A DNA stretch of 64,000 bases from Granulicella sp. L46 (GTDB taxonomy: Bacteria; Acidobacteriota; Terriglobia; Terriglobales; Acidobacteriaceae), in assembly GCF_009765785.1 (NCBI RefSeq), contig NZ_LMUT01000025.1, positions 549,109 through 613,108 on the forward strand, read 5' to 3'. The position numbers and the translations under genes are program-made. Of the stretch, positions 36,179-46,015 are shown piece by piece. The notes below the pieces were generated by a model. That model searched no databases, had not been told where the DNA came from, and saw nothing but the letters and a program-made list of their open reading frames with translations. Within the stretch, counting starts at the first letter, position 1, and every line of letters starts with the position of its first letter.

Positions 36179-37521
36179 TGGCGCATTTCGGCTTGCTTTC
36201 TTACAAAGGCACCGGCCACCTCAATCCCCTCATCTCGCTCTCGCGGCAATTGATCGCGCGAGGCCACAAGGTGACGCTCTTCCAAAGCCCCGAGCTGGAG
36301 CTGAGAGCACGCGAGCAAGGGCTGGACTTTTTCCCCATCGAAACCTCCCACTCGGCCGACATAAAGCAGCACCGAACGCGGAAGCCCACAAGCTCCGCAT
36401 CTCTCGTCGAGATACGCTATCGTCTCCATCGCATCTCCTCCGAGATGGAGACTTTTCTGCATGCGTACCCTCCTGCGTTGCGCGCTACAGGCGTCGACAC
36501 ACTCATCATGGGAGAGATTTCACTCACCGGACCCACCGTCGCCGAATTGCTTCGCCTCCCGTACTTTATCGTGTCGACCTCCATCCCGCACAACTTCGGA
36601 TGGCACGCGCCTCGCTCGATCTTGTCCACAACCTCTTGGACCGAAGGCCTGCAGAAAAAGCTTCTCGAGGTATCCGTACTTCACATGAACGGCCCTGTCC
36701 TGTGGAGTCTCGATCGCCTCCGGAAGCGCGTTGGTCTTGCCTCCGCGCGCAATATCGCAAAGACCCACCCAGAACTCGCACACATCACGCAGTGGCCGCA
36801 GTGCCTTGACGACCAGCGCTTTACGCTACCGACCAACTTCTTCTACACCGGCCCGTTCGTCAACGACATGGCACGGCCTTCCATCGACTTCCCATGGGAG
36901 AAGCTGGATGGCCGTCCTTTGGTATATGCATCTCTCGGAACCACGCGGAAAAACGATGCGTCTATCTTCCATCGCATCGCGCAGGCATGCAGCGGTTTGG
37001 GCATGCAATTGGTCATCACACTTGGCGGACGTCGCGACCCTTCCATCCTTGGCGGTCTTCCCGGCGATCCTGTCGTCGTCGGGAACGCTCCTCAGCTCGA
37101 GCTCTTGAAGTCGGCCGCAATCGTTATCACGCACGCCGGTCCCAACACTGTTCTGGAAACGCTCTTACATGGCAAGCCCATGGTCGCGCTTCCTATGACA
37201 CTCGATCAGCCCGCTGTCGCTGCCCGTCTTGCAAAAGCAGGCGCAGCAGTAGTCCTCTCCGAACAGTACCGCTCCGTGAAAGACATTCGCGACGCGTTGC
37301 TAAAGGTGCGTGACGATCCGCGTTACCACGAAGCCTCTATCAAACTTCAAACACAAATGCTTCCTTTGCGCGGCCTGGAGCGCGCCGCGGAGATCATCGA
37401 ACAATCGCTGGCGTCCCACCATCGCAGCGTTCCCCCTGCGCAGGATTTACCTTTCACTGATACGCAAACGGCAATCCATAACGTCCTGGAAAGAGAAACC
37501 GCAAACCTAAGTCTCGCGTAA
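36178..37521 (+). CDS. MGT/UGT-type glycosyltransferase (cluster)
   Basis: 447-residue GT1-family (GT-B fold) glycosyltransferase. N-terminal acceptor domain starts GLLSYKGTGHLNPLISLSRQLIARGH; the C-terminal donor domain has PLVYASLGTTRKND and HAGPNTVLETLLHGKPMVALPMTLDQP, the nucleotide-sugar signature seen in macrolide and zeaxanthin glycosyltransferases. It probably adds a sugar to a hydrophobic or peptide product. Last gene of the plus-strand operon; its end overlaps the convergent kinase gene by 15 bases. Confidence 0.92.
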   Translation: MAHFGLLSYKGTGHLNPLISLSRQLIARGHKVTLFQSPELELRAREQGLDFFPIETSHSADIKQHRTRKPTSSASLVEIRYRLHRISSEMETFLHAYPPALRATGVDTLIMGEISLTGPTVAELLRLPYFIVSTSIPHNFGWHAPRSILSTTSWTEGLQKKLLEVSVLHMNGPVLWSLDRLRKRVGLASARNIAKTHPELAHITQWPQCLDDQRFTLPTNFFYTGPFVNDMARPSIDFPWEKLDGRPLVYASLGTTRKNDASIFHRIAQACSGLGMQLVITLGGRRDPSILGGLPGDPVVVGNAPQLELLKSAAIVITHAGPNTVLETLLHGKPMVALPMTLDQPAVAARLAKAGAAVVLSEQYRSVKDIRDALLKVRDDPRYHEASIKLQTQMLPLRGLERAAEIIEQSLASHHRSVPPAQDLPFTDTQTAIHNVLERETANLSLA

Positions 37522-38535
37522 ACTACCCTGCGTCAGCATCTCGAGTTGCATGATTGCGTCATTCAACTCGCAGTAGTGCAGCTCATAGGTCGGCACGCCG
37601 GCAAGCTTCTCTAGCACTCTCTCATGCTTCGAGCGAATATCTCCAGCGGAGAAGAGATCTCGACTCATCTGCTCCGTCGCACTTCGCCGCGGCAAGGCCA
37701 CCAGCGAAGCATGCGCCTCCGGATATCGTTTTAGGTAAACCACAGCATGAACCGTAGCCTCCGGAGCCGTCTCCATCGCAGGGAGTTCGGCAACAGGCAC
37801 CTCGATCGAGGCCTTGCCTTCCATGCGCGGCGTAATCTCGCGTTCCTCCAGCTCGGGAAATAGCTTCTTCGCCGCTGGCCGAAATCGCACGCGATGCGAG
37901 TGGCCGATTACGCGCGGCACCATCGAATGGTTGATCAGATAGCTCGTGTCGTCCGACGTGTATGTCCACCCTGCGCGTGCACACGCATAAGCAAGAGTCG
38001 ACTTGCCGGCCCCCGAATCCCCACACAGCAGGACACCAATTCTCTGCTTGCTTACACACGCTGCATGGATGTCCGTCACCATTGACGAACCCAGCAGGAG
38101 GTAGACAGTTTTCTCTAAGAAGTTATGTCGAAGATAAAGACTATTCTTCAGCGCGTCACGGTTCAGCCAGATGAAGCTCGTGCCGGTCTTCAGGTCCAGT
38201 ATCGCCTGGTTTTCCGTATTCGCTACCATCGAGTACAAGTGCTTGTACTCACGGCGCACCGGCTCGGGTGCTACCTGCGAGCCGCCTTCATCCGTCACGC
38301 CTATGCGTATCTGAATGCCCGTGCCTCCTCGGCTCAGGCGACGGTGACCAAAACTCGCCTGCGCGGCGTCCAACACCTCGGATCTGTTCGTAAGTATCTC
38401 GACCGCAAATCCCAATGGATAGAACGTTTGCCGCAGCGGCAACTCCATATCAAACAACAGAGTATCCTGCAACCGACGCGACTCTGTGCTCGGACGTTGC
38501 CGTTTGTCTGGTCGACGGATAAGCGCGTTCGGCAT
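37507..38535 (-). CDS. HPr-kinase-like protein (HprK-related)
   Basis: 342-residue protein with the P-loop GDSGAGKST (about residues 172-180) and the following strand with YTSDDTSYL, where the paired Asp match the catalytic region of HPr kinase/phosphorylase. The N-terminal 150 residues are not the HprK regulatory domain, and no HPr or PTS gene is near, so it is an HprK-related protein of the type found in peptide clusters, where a homologue phosphorylates the C-terminal residue of a lasso precursor. A later start (ATG 38448) is possible. It is convergent with the glycosyltransferase. Confidence 0.82.
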   Translation of the reverse strand: MPNALIRRPDKRQRPSTESRRLQDTLLFDMELPLRQTFYPLGFAVEILTNRSEVLDAAQASFGHRRLSRGGTGIQIRIGVTDEGGSQVAPEPVRREYKHLYSMVANTENQAILDLKTGTSFIWLNRDALKNSLYLRHNFLEKTVYLLLGSSMVTDIHAACVSKQRIGVLLCGDSGAGKSTLAYACARAGWTYTSDDTSYLINHSMVPRVIGHSHRVRFRPAAKKLFPELEEREITPRMEGKASIEVPVAELPAMETAPEATVHAVVYLKRYPEAHASLVALPRRSATEQMSRDLFSAGDIRSKHERVLEKLAGVPTYELHYCELNDAIMQLEMLTQGSLRET

Positions 38536-38848
38536 AGCTTACGGTAGACGGATTCGTGCAAACCGCACGCGACCGCTCTTCTCCCTGTAATGAGCCTGCG
38601 CCAGCACACAACCGCTGAGTGACACGGCCAACTACCTCGAAGTCTAGCAATCATCTCGTACTCATTTGTCATTTTAGGGTCATACAACTGTCAATCCTTC
38701 TTCGTCTGCTAGTGCCATGGATCCTCTACCGAACGCGCAAGTGTGACAATCAATTGACAAAAAATAGAGGATCCAAAGACACCTTTGAATCTGCACCGCA
38801 CTATCGTGGCTAAGGTGCGGGCATGACCCAGCCGTTGCCGAGGCATAC
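38536..38848. other. Divergent promoter region between kinase and oxygenase genes
   Basis: No gene I would support. It includes a TTGACA box (38754-38759) that could be the -35 of the oxygenase gene and an inverted repeat bracketing it (see 38719-38774). A plus-strand 64-codon frame (38619-38813) starts with GTG and has no family resemblance. Confidence 0.5.
38719..38774. repeat. Inverted repeat around a TTGACA box
   Basis: Perfect 10-bp arms GGATCCTCTA (38719-38728) and TAGAGGATCC (38765-38774), 36 bases apart, with TTGACA (38754-38759) between them and the oxygenase start 75 bases downstream. Possible operator pair or looping site. Confidence 0.55.
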
Positions 38849-39787
38849 ATGAAAACTTTCCACGAGCTGCACGCTGCGAACATCAACCCCGAGGCGTTGC
38901 GCAGCGAAATTGACACTAAAGGCTATGCGCTGATTCGCAATCTCATCCCGCAGGATTCCATCCGCTCCGTACTGGCTGATGTAACGCGCATCCTCTCTAC
39001 AGAAAACTGGCTGTCGCCAACTGCGGATCCCCTGCAGCGCATACCGCAGCACAGCGTAGCCTACGGCGATCCCGACCCGGTCTTCAAGCGTGTTTATCAG
39101 GATGTATTCAACCTCGAGTCCTTCCATGCGTTGCCGCACCAACCCGCGCTGCAGCGTGCAATGAAGATGATCGTCGGCGACCAACTGCTTATCCACCCCA
39201 AGCCCATCGGCCGCCTCATCTTCCCGAACTGTGAGCACCTTGTGGTGCACGCACATCAGGACTACGAGTTCATGGGTGGCGACTCCGAGTTCTTCACTGT
39301 GTGGATTCCTCTACACAATTGCCCCACCGACATGGGCGCACTACGCATCCTTGAAGGCTCGCACCGATACGGTATACAGCACCACCAGCGCGAAAATCTC
39401 CACGTCCCCGAGATTCCACTCGACAGGGTCGCGGGCAACGATTGGGTAGGAGGCGATCTCAACGCCGGAGACGTGCTCATATTCCACAGCCTCACCGTTC
39501 ACGCAGCCTCACCCAACATTTCACAGCAGATGCGCCTCTCGCTCGACTGCCGCTTCCAGGATGCACGTCGCGTACTCAACCCCTCCAACCTCGTCTTCGC
39601 AGGCGAGTCCGGCAAGTCTTGGGAGAAGACCTACTCCGGCTGGAAGTCGGACACGTTGAAGTTTTACTGGAAGAACATCCCGCTCACCTTCAATCCTTCG
39701 AAGGCCGAGATCGAGCACCTGGCACGAACCGCCGAGCCCCCTTCGAAGCGCGCACGCTACGCTCGCATGGTGAGTCAGCTCGCATGA
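38849..39787 (+). CDS. Phytanoyl-CoA dioxygenase (PhyH)-family iron/2-oxoglutarate oxygenase
   Basis: 312-residue Fe(II)/2-oxoglutarate-dependent oxygenase. The facial triad is visible: H136-x-D138 (VHAHQDYEF) and the distal His, probably H218 (SLTVHAASPN), followed by the 2-oxoglutarate-binding Arg (RLSLDCRF). PhyH members hydroxylate or chlorinate a range of acids and natural products. It lies immediately after the biosynthetic cluster in its own promoter unit and could tailor its product; a link to the cluster is inferred from position. Confidence 0.87.
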   Translation: MKTFHELHAANINPEALRSEIDTKGYALIRNLIPQDSIRSVLADVTRILSTENWLSPTADPLQRIPQHSVAYGDPDPVFKRVYQDVFNLESFHALPHQPALQRAMKMIVGDQLLIHPKPIGRLIFPNCEHLVVHAHQDYEFMGGDSEFFTVWIPLHNCPTDMGALRILEGSHRYGIQHHQRENLHVPEIPLDRVAGNDWVGGDLNAGDVLIFHSLTVHAASPNISQQMRLSLDCRFQDARRVLNPSNLVFAGESGKSWEKTYSGWKSDTLKFYWKNIPLTFNPSKAEIEHLARTAEPPSKRARYARMVSQLA

Positions 39788-40131
39788 CTTTCTCACAGCG
39801 CTAACACCTAAGGTGCATATACATGCCTAATGCAGGTGGGTTCCGGAGAAACACTTGCGTCGCTCGAATAACGCTGTATGTCCCGATCAGTATATGGTCA
39901 ATCCTTTCTTTGTAACGAACCTGTTCCTCAATTACGCGATCCGCACCATTCCGCAGCTTGAGATCAAGGTCTCCGCTTACCATCGAAGCCAGTCGAGGCT
40001 GACAGACTACTAAAGCTCACTCAGCAGTATGCTGGGCTGAGTTGCGAAATTTGATTTTAGGTCAAGAGAGTTTGCCGACTGCACTTCTCCTCACGTCGAA
40101 GGACTATCGACTGGCAGAGGTACAAGGTTTG
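39788..40131. other. Noncoding stretch with a possible receptor fragment
   Basis: No intact gene. A 39-codon plus-strand frame near 39894-40013 reads DQYMVNPFFVTNLFLNYAI, which recalls the barrel end of TonB-dependent receptors, but is too short to call. The rest shows nothing. Confidence 0.4.
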
Positions 40132-43100
40132 TTATTGCCCAAATCTGACAACGATACCGGCGCCAAGGAGAAGGTCGTTCTGGATATTGTTGGTTCCGTT
40201 GGGCAGCTGTGTGTGTTGCCAGGCGGCTTCGATTGCACGCACAGCGACATGCTGCGAGAGCCTGTAGTCGAGCCCGCCGCCGGCTTGGGCGCCACCTCCC
40301 ATCGAGCGCTTGTGTTGCAAGGACCCTTGATTAGCTGCCGTCTGTATGGTCATGGTGAAGCTTGTCGGATTCGTCCCCGGCGTCAAGGTCTGTGGGGTGA
40401 ATGTCGCGGTGGCCGCCGGCGACAATCCTGCTGCACTGAGAGTGATGGGGAAGTTGAAGGGGCCGAGCAGCGGTGTCAGTGCAAATTTGAAGATCACTGC
40501 CTTGCCGGGAATCACAGTCCGACTGGTTGAACCGGCTGGGTTGTTCGGCTGCGGCGTTAGGGTGATGCTGAAGTCTTCGACCAGCTGAGGGATGGCGGGG
40601 GAGGTGCTGCCGGTAAAGCTTGAATTCCCTGAATAGACTGCGGTGATGTTGTCCGTACCGGTAGCGATGGAGACGTTCGCGGCGATGGCGGTGACGCCGC
40701 CCGGGGGAAGAGTCTGAGTGCTGAAGGGGGTACCGGCGGCAGCGAAGGCAATGGTGCCGGTGGGGGTGCCGAGGCCCAGGGGAACAACTACAGCGGTGTA
40801 GGTGATTGGTTGACCGGCGAGGGCGGGGTTGACGTTAGAGGTGAGGGTGATGGTGGTGGGGGAGACAGTTGCTGTGCCTGTGAGCAGGATGCTCTGGGGG
40901 ACTATGCCGGCACCGGTGAAGACGACCGAGCCGGTGGAAGTTCCGGCGGTTACGGGGAGAAGCTCGAGGTCCTGGGTGCAGCTGGCGCCGGCGGCGAGGG
41001 TAATCGGCGGGGCGGAGCAGGTGCCACCGGTTGCCGTCGTAAAGCCCGCGCTCGTAGTGATCGTGGAGACGGTGATCGCGCCTGTGCCGGTGTTGGACAG
41101 GGTTACGGCCTGCGGTGGACTCGGTATACCAACGTCTACGGCTGGGAACGTAAGGGTTGGGAGTGTGCCGGAGCGCAGGCGCTGGTTGAGGCGGTCGGCG
41201 ATGAAGAGGTTGCCGAAAGCGTCGGGTGCGACGGCGTGCGGGGAGTTGAGGATGGCTGCGGTGGAGAGGCCTGCGTCGCCGCCGTAGCCTTGCGAGCCCG
41301 AACCCTCGATGGTCGCGATGGTGTTGTTGCCGACCTGGCGAATGCGCTGGTTGTCGGTGTCGGCGATGTACGCATTGCCGGCGGCGTCTACGCTGACGCC
41401 GGAGGGCTTGGAGAGGGTTGCGGCGGTTGCCGCGGCGCCGTCGCCAGAGAAGCCTGCGCTGCTGGTTCCTGCGAGGGTGATGATGGTGCCGCCGCTCACC
41501 ATGCGGATGCGTTGGTTGAGGCGGTCGGCGATGTAGACGTTGCCCTCGCGTCTACGGCGACGCCTGTGGGTGAGTCGAGGGCAGCAGATGTGGTGGGTCC
41601 GTTGTCGCCCGCGTAGAGCTCCTCGCCGTCGCCGGCGAGTGTGGTGATGGTGCCGCTGCTGACCTTTCGGATGCGGTGGTTGTTGGTGTCGGCGATGTAG
41701 ACGTTGCCGGTGCTGTCGACGGCTACGCCGCTGGGCAGGGAGAGTTGTGCGGCGGTGGCGGCTGCGGCGTCGCCAGAGAAGCCGGGCGTTCCTGTTCCCG
41801 CGACGGTGGTGATGGTCCCGCCGCTGACCTTGCGGATGCGATGGTGTGGTGGTGGCGTTGCTGATGGAGAGCGTGCCGGTTGTGCCTGAGGTGGTCACGG
41901 TGCCGACGCTAACGGAGGTGACGGAGCCGGTACCGTTCGCGCCCGCGCCCTGGGGCCTGCCGGACCAGCGGCACCGGCTGGGCCTGCGGGGCCGATGGGT
42001 CCCTGTGAGCCTTCTGGTCCGAAGGCGCCGGCACGGGCAATCAGGTTCCAGACGCCGGGGTTGGTGGGGGGATCGATATTAAAGTTTGTGACGAGCGCGA
42101 TGTAGCTGGAGCCGCTGGTGGAGCAGGCCGCGCAGAAGACGACTTGTCCAATGGTGTAGGCGGTGGAGGAGGCCCAGTTGGTGACGGTGCCGAGGGTGCC
42201 GACGGGGCCTTGCGGGCCGGGGGCGCCGGCTGGTCCTGCGGGGCCGGCTGGACCGGTAGCGCCAGCGGGTCCGGTGAGACCCGTTGGGCCAATGGGACCT
42301 GCTGGACCGGTACCCCCTGCGGATCCAGTCGCGCCGTGTTCTGCGATGAGATTCCAAAAGCCGGTCTGCGTGGGGGGATCCTGATTGGTGTTGGTAGCGA
42401 GCGCAACGAAGCTGGAGCCGTTGCTCGAGCAGGCCGCGCAGAAGACAACCTGTCCGATCTGGTAGGTGGTGGTGGAGGACCAGTTAGTCACCACGCCGAT
42501 GGTGCCGGCGGGACCTGCGGGGCCATCAACGCCGATTGGGCCTGCAGGACCCATGGGGCCGGGGACGCCGGTGGGACCAGCGGGTCCGGCTGCGCCATTT
42601 GCTCCAGCGGGACCGATGGCTCCGGGGGCGCCGGAAGGACCGACGGGGCCGGGGATTCCGTTGGCACCGTTCGCGCCTGCGGGACCGGCGGGGCCCTGGG
42701 GTCCGGGAATAGCCTGCGGCCCGGTTGCGCCCTCGGAGGTGATGGTGATGTCGAGGGTGGCGGCGTGGCCGGTCTCGTCATTTTCTTTGCTCGAGGAGAA
42801 GGTTGGCGGAGTCGGAGGTAAGGGCGACGCCGAAGTTGGTGGCGGGCGTGGTGACCCAGTTTTGGACGAGCGTAGTGACGTCGAGTGTGACGTACTGGCC
42901 GGGAGCGGAAGCCATGAAGATGCCGGCAGTCGTGCCGAGGGTGGGGGCGGAGGTTGAGGTGACGGAGGACTCGCTCCAGGCAGAGGTGGCTGGAGCGAGG
43001 GTGACGGAGCCGGCTGTGTTGACGCGGTTGACGAAGACAGTGAGGGTCGCGCGCGCGATCTGTGCGGAGGTGGTTCCGGCCGGCAGCGTGCTGAGATCGA

Positions 43101-43299
43101 ATTGCAGGAACGCCGAGTTGCCGTTTCCGACGTAGAGGTTCGAGAGAGTGCCGAAGTTCGTCGACGGTCGCGCAGTGCTGACGCTCGCATCGCCGGTCAA
43201 GGTTATCTGTGCGGCGTTGGCGGCTGTGCTAAATGGAAGAGTGGCGAGGACGAGGGATAGCAGCCGAACACGCGATAGTTCAAGAAATCGCTCCTGCAA
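40132..43299 (-). pseudogene. DNRLRE / collagen-like / NHL-repeat surface protein, multiply frameshifted
   Basis: In order from 43299: signal peptide (LLSLVLATLPFSTAANA), DNRLRE/CBM96-like domain (ITLTGDASVSTARPSTNFGTL; 43240-42800), collagen-like G-x-y repeats (about 42720-41960), NHL repeats (GVSVDAAGNAYIADTDNQRIR; about 41850-41160), an HYDIN-like domain (about 41150-40870) and an Ig-like repeat (about 40870-40590). The frame must shift near 42795, 41950, 41850 and 41555 to join these. The last 55 codons (GGGLDYRLSQHVAVR) look like the end of an outer-membrane beta-barrel rather than of this protein type. Either a decayed or recombined gene, or sequencing errors in a repetitive GC-rich gene. 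Confidence 0.75.
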
Positions 43300-43700
43300 C
43301 GTTTGTACGCACGAGCTACGCTGAGGAACGATGTTCTATCCGCGAAGTGAAGCTCAGAGGCGTCGGAAACAGCAAAATAGCTGAATCAAGGATCGCTTGA
43401 TTCTACATGCGGCCTTCATTGGAAGATGAAAAGTTCAGCTTCAAAAAAATACGAGAGAGGTCCCAATGTTGGTAAGGTATCGAAGGGCATTGGACCGACG
43501 CAGCGAGCGTCGCGGGAGTGAGAAGTGGTCAGCATGCTGCTGGCCCGGCGGAATTTATGCGGAGGAAGATGCACTCGAGCTTGCTCCGAGCGCCGTTTAA
43601 GGGCAACTGTAAGTGATCCAGAGCGGCTCCAGTTCAAGCCCGGTTTTGGCAGTCGCTTTAGGGCTGGCGACTACACTTGCATTCGGGTGGTGATTGGATC
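43300..43700. other. Noncoding region
   Basis: Upstream of the broken surface-protein gene and downstream of the GT39-like gene end. I see no gene, tRNA or strong repeat. Confidence 0.5.
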
Positions 43701-45359
43701 TTAGTCTATTCTCCAGAGTTCATATCGGTCGCTCTCACTGTCGCCAAATCCCCACAGCCAGTAACCCCCTATATTGCTGTAGAGGCCCATTCCAGCTCCC
43801 ATGGTTCTTCCAAACCGATACTTGTGGGTTAGCTCGCCGACCAATGTGCGATGCGGGAAAAGGGCCAGCGATCTGTCTTCTGCTTCGAGCCGGCCCACCA
43901 CCAGCAGGTCCCCCGGCTTTGGTTGAGGGCCGCCCGGGAAGGTGAGCTTTGCCCCAGCCAGAGGCGCGTACCAATAAGCCGAGTACTGGTCGCCGAACCA
44001 TACTCTTTCGCCCGCTGCAACGTGCGGCTGAATCAAACGAAACATGGCATCCCGGCCAAATTCCGCATACTCAGCGTCCGAACGAAGAATCAGTAGAGAA
44101 TAGCCGGTGCTGACAACGATCAACGCGACGGCCGCGGCCCGGGCTACCCTGAACGAAAAACCTTCCATCAGCCGGAAGCAGAGGAAAATGATGGCGGGCA
44201 GGCAGGGAACCAGATACTTCATCGGAAGTTGAATGTAGTAGACGACAGGAAGAGGAATCAGAATCCAGAGCAGGAGGAAGACAGCAGTATGATCGCGCTT
44301 TCGCAACGCTTCGATAAGCAGGTCGGCCAGCACGCCGAACCCGACAATCGCGAGGGACAGGACAAGCGAATGTTCATGACGCAAAAACAAGACGACCGCC
44401 AACCCAGTAAAGATGATCACGATCAGCGGCCGTCCGGTCTTCAAACGGTTCGCAATCCAGCAGACGGCCAGGGGTAGAGGAAAAACGAAGTACATCAGAT
44501 AGCAATGAAGATTATTTCGTATGTACTGTGTTCCCGTGTAAACGGATGGCGGACTATCGGCCGCCCGACTATGCACATGGGTAGCAGCGATGATTGCCAA
44601 CAGTAAAACAGTGCCAGCGATAACCGGTGTCCAAAGCCATACTTTCCTTCGGATCTGCGACACAATCTCCCTGGGTTGGATGCTATTGAGCAGAAAAAAT
44701 GCCGCGAGAGGGAGGAGAAGCACGAGGTGTGGGCGCGCATAGGCTGCGAGGGCCAACGCGATGGCGGCCGCCACGCCCTGACTACCTTTCTGTTCGGCCT
44801 TCCAGGCTGCGAGGCGTTCTATTGCCACCAGCGCGAGGGCTGTCGCGAGAATATCGGGCATCGCTGTGCTGGCCATGGGAAGAAAAGGAGCGATGGCCAC
44901 CAAAAGCAGAGCGCCCGTGATTGCATGAGCCCGATCCCATCCGAAGCGAAAGACCAGCGAAGTCATCGCCAACACCGCAATCCAGACGAGCGCCAGTTGC
45001 GTGAGGTGTGCCATCCACTCGTGAGCGCCGCCCAGAACGGTCGGCACGAGTACATAACCTATCGCTTCTTCTCCAAACAGGGCATTTCCAGGCCTCAAAC
45101 AGTTAACAGAGAGGTTCCAGCAAATACTAAAATCCATCGGCTGCATCGGGTGCTTGACAATCTGCTGCGCCATGGTGAGAAACCACGGATCGTCATTGAT
45201 GAAAGCCTTGTTCAGAAATGGGAGAAGGCACACCGTGGCGAGAAGTAACGCAGGCCACGCGCAGGCCAGCACAGCGATTGTCGAGACCGTCTGAGGTGCC
45301 TCGCGATTCGTCGTCATGTTCTCCGGTTCCTTTGTGAAGGAACCCATCACCGGATACAT
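43701..45359 (-). CDS. GT39/ArnT-like membrane glycosyltransferase
   Basis: 552-residue integral membrane protein with about ten hydrophobic segments. The first loop carries the paired acidic motif AFINDDPWFLTMAQQIVKHP expected for GT39/GT83-type polyprenyl-phosphate sugar transferases, which move a sugar to a cell-envelope acceptor on the outer face of the inner membrane. The start overlaps the upstream methyltransferase end by 13 bases. It is the last gene of a minus-strand glycan operon (49224 down to 43701). Confidence 0.8.
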   Translation of the reverse strand: MYPVMGSFTKEPENMTTNREAPQTVSTIAVLACAWPALLLATVCLLPFLNKAFINDDPWFLTMAQQIVKHPMQPMDFSICWNLSVNCLRPGNALFGEEAIGYVLVPTVLGGAHEWMAHLTQLALVWIAVLAMTSLVFRFGWDRAHAITGALLLVAIAPFLPMASTAMPDILATALALVAIERLAAWKAEQKGSQGVAAAIALALAAYARPHLVLLLPLAAFFLLNSIQPREIVSQIRRKVWLWTPVIAGTVLLLAIIAATHVHSRAADSPPSVYTGTQYIRNNLHCYLMYFVFPLPLAVCWIANRLKTGRPLIVIIFTGLAVVLFLRHEHSLVLSLAIVGFGVLADLLIEALRKRDHTAVFLLLWILIPLPVVYYIQLPMKYLVPCLPAIIFLCFRLMEGFSFRVARAAAVALIVVSTGYSLLILRSDAEYAEFGRDAMFRLIQPHVAAGERVWFGDQYSAYWYAPLAGAKLTFPGGPQPKPGDLLVVGRLEAEDRSLALFPHRTLVGELTHKYRFGRTMGAGMGLYSNIGGYWLWGFGDSESDRYELWRID

Positions 45360-45976
45360 TCCAGAATCAGATGTGTGTATGGAATACGCAAGAGATCGTG
45401 GCGTACGCTCGGTCTAATATTGCTGAATACCTGAGACGCAATTCCCACGTACTCCCTCTCGCTCCTTACGTATTCTCCCCGGTCTTTTGACAACAACCAC
45501 CGCGCGGTGGGGGACTGGCCGTCGGCGTACACACCATCAACGGTAACCAGCTTGCCACCCGGCCTTAAAGCATCATATGCAATCTGAAATAATTGCCGCG
45601 CTTCTGCATCGTCGAGGTGGTGCACAATCCCAAGCGCCAGCACCACGTCAAACGTCTGCTCTTTGGCGAGTGAGAACTGACTGACTCGTTCGCAGACAAA
45701 GTGTGCCTCTGGAAACCGCTTCTTTGCCTGTTCGACGTACTTGGGACTTAAATCGAATCCCAAATACTCGGAAGGCGGTAGGTAACGCACGATGGTCCCA
45801 GGTCCGCACCCGATCTCTAAAATTCGGGCGCCAACTGCTGGCTGAACATATTGGTTTACTAAAACCTTTGCCCAAGCGGGTCCGCCGACAACATTCCACC
45901 ACAACTGGTAGGCGGCCGGAACGGCCAGAATAGAACGAATGGATTGAATCATCTGCCTCTCGGATTCTGAGTCCAC
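45347..45976 (-). CDS. Class I SAM-dependent methyltransferase (glycan operon)
   Basis: 209-residue methyltransferase with motif I RILEIGCGPGTIVRYLPP, post-I FDLSPKYVEQAKKRFP, and FDVVLALGIVHHLDDAEARQLF. The C-terminal half is short, and the hydrophobic acceptor is unknown. Overlaps the GT39-like gene by 13 bases. Likely decorates the operon's glycan or its lipid carrier. Alternatively a general sugar methyltransferase. Confidence 0.87.
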   Translation of the reverse strand: MDSESERQMIQSIRSILAVPAAYQLWWNVVGGPAWAKVLVNQYVQPAVGARILEIGCGPGTIVRYLPPSEYLGFDLSPKYVEQAKKRFPEAHFVCERVSQFSLAKEQTFDVVLALGIVHHLDDAEARQLFQIAYDALRPGGKLVTVDGVYADGQSPTARWLLSKDRGEYVRSEREYVGIASQVFSNIRPSVRHDLLRIPYTHLILECIR

Positions 45977-46015
45977 TATTGCCGTGGAAAAACTGGTTCT
46001 CTAATTCCCAATTTA

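Noticed and set aside
30038..38535. Lasso-peptide cluster
   Set aside because: Nucleotidyltransferase and HprK-like genes fit, but the asparagine-synthetase-like cyclase, the protease and a precursor of lasso type are missing.
38619..38813. 64-codon GTG-started frame upstream of the PhyH gene
   Set aside because: No ribosome-binding site or homology; lies in the divergent promoter region.
39894..40013. Possible decayed TonB receptor end (MVNPFFVTNLFLNYAI)
   Set aside because: About 20 similar residues only; not enough for a pseudogene call.
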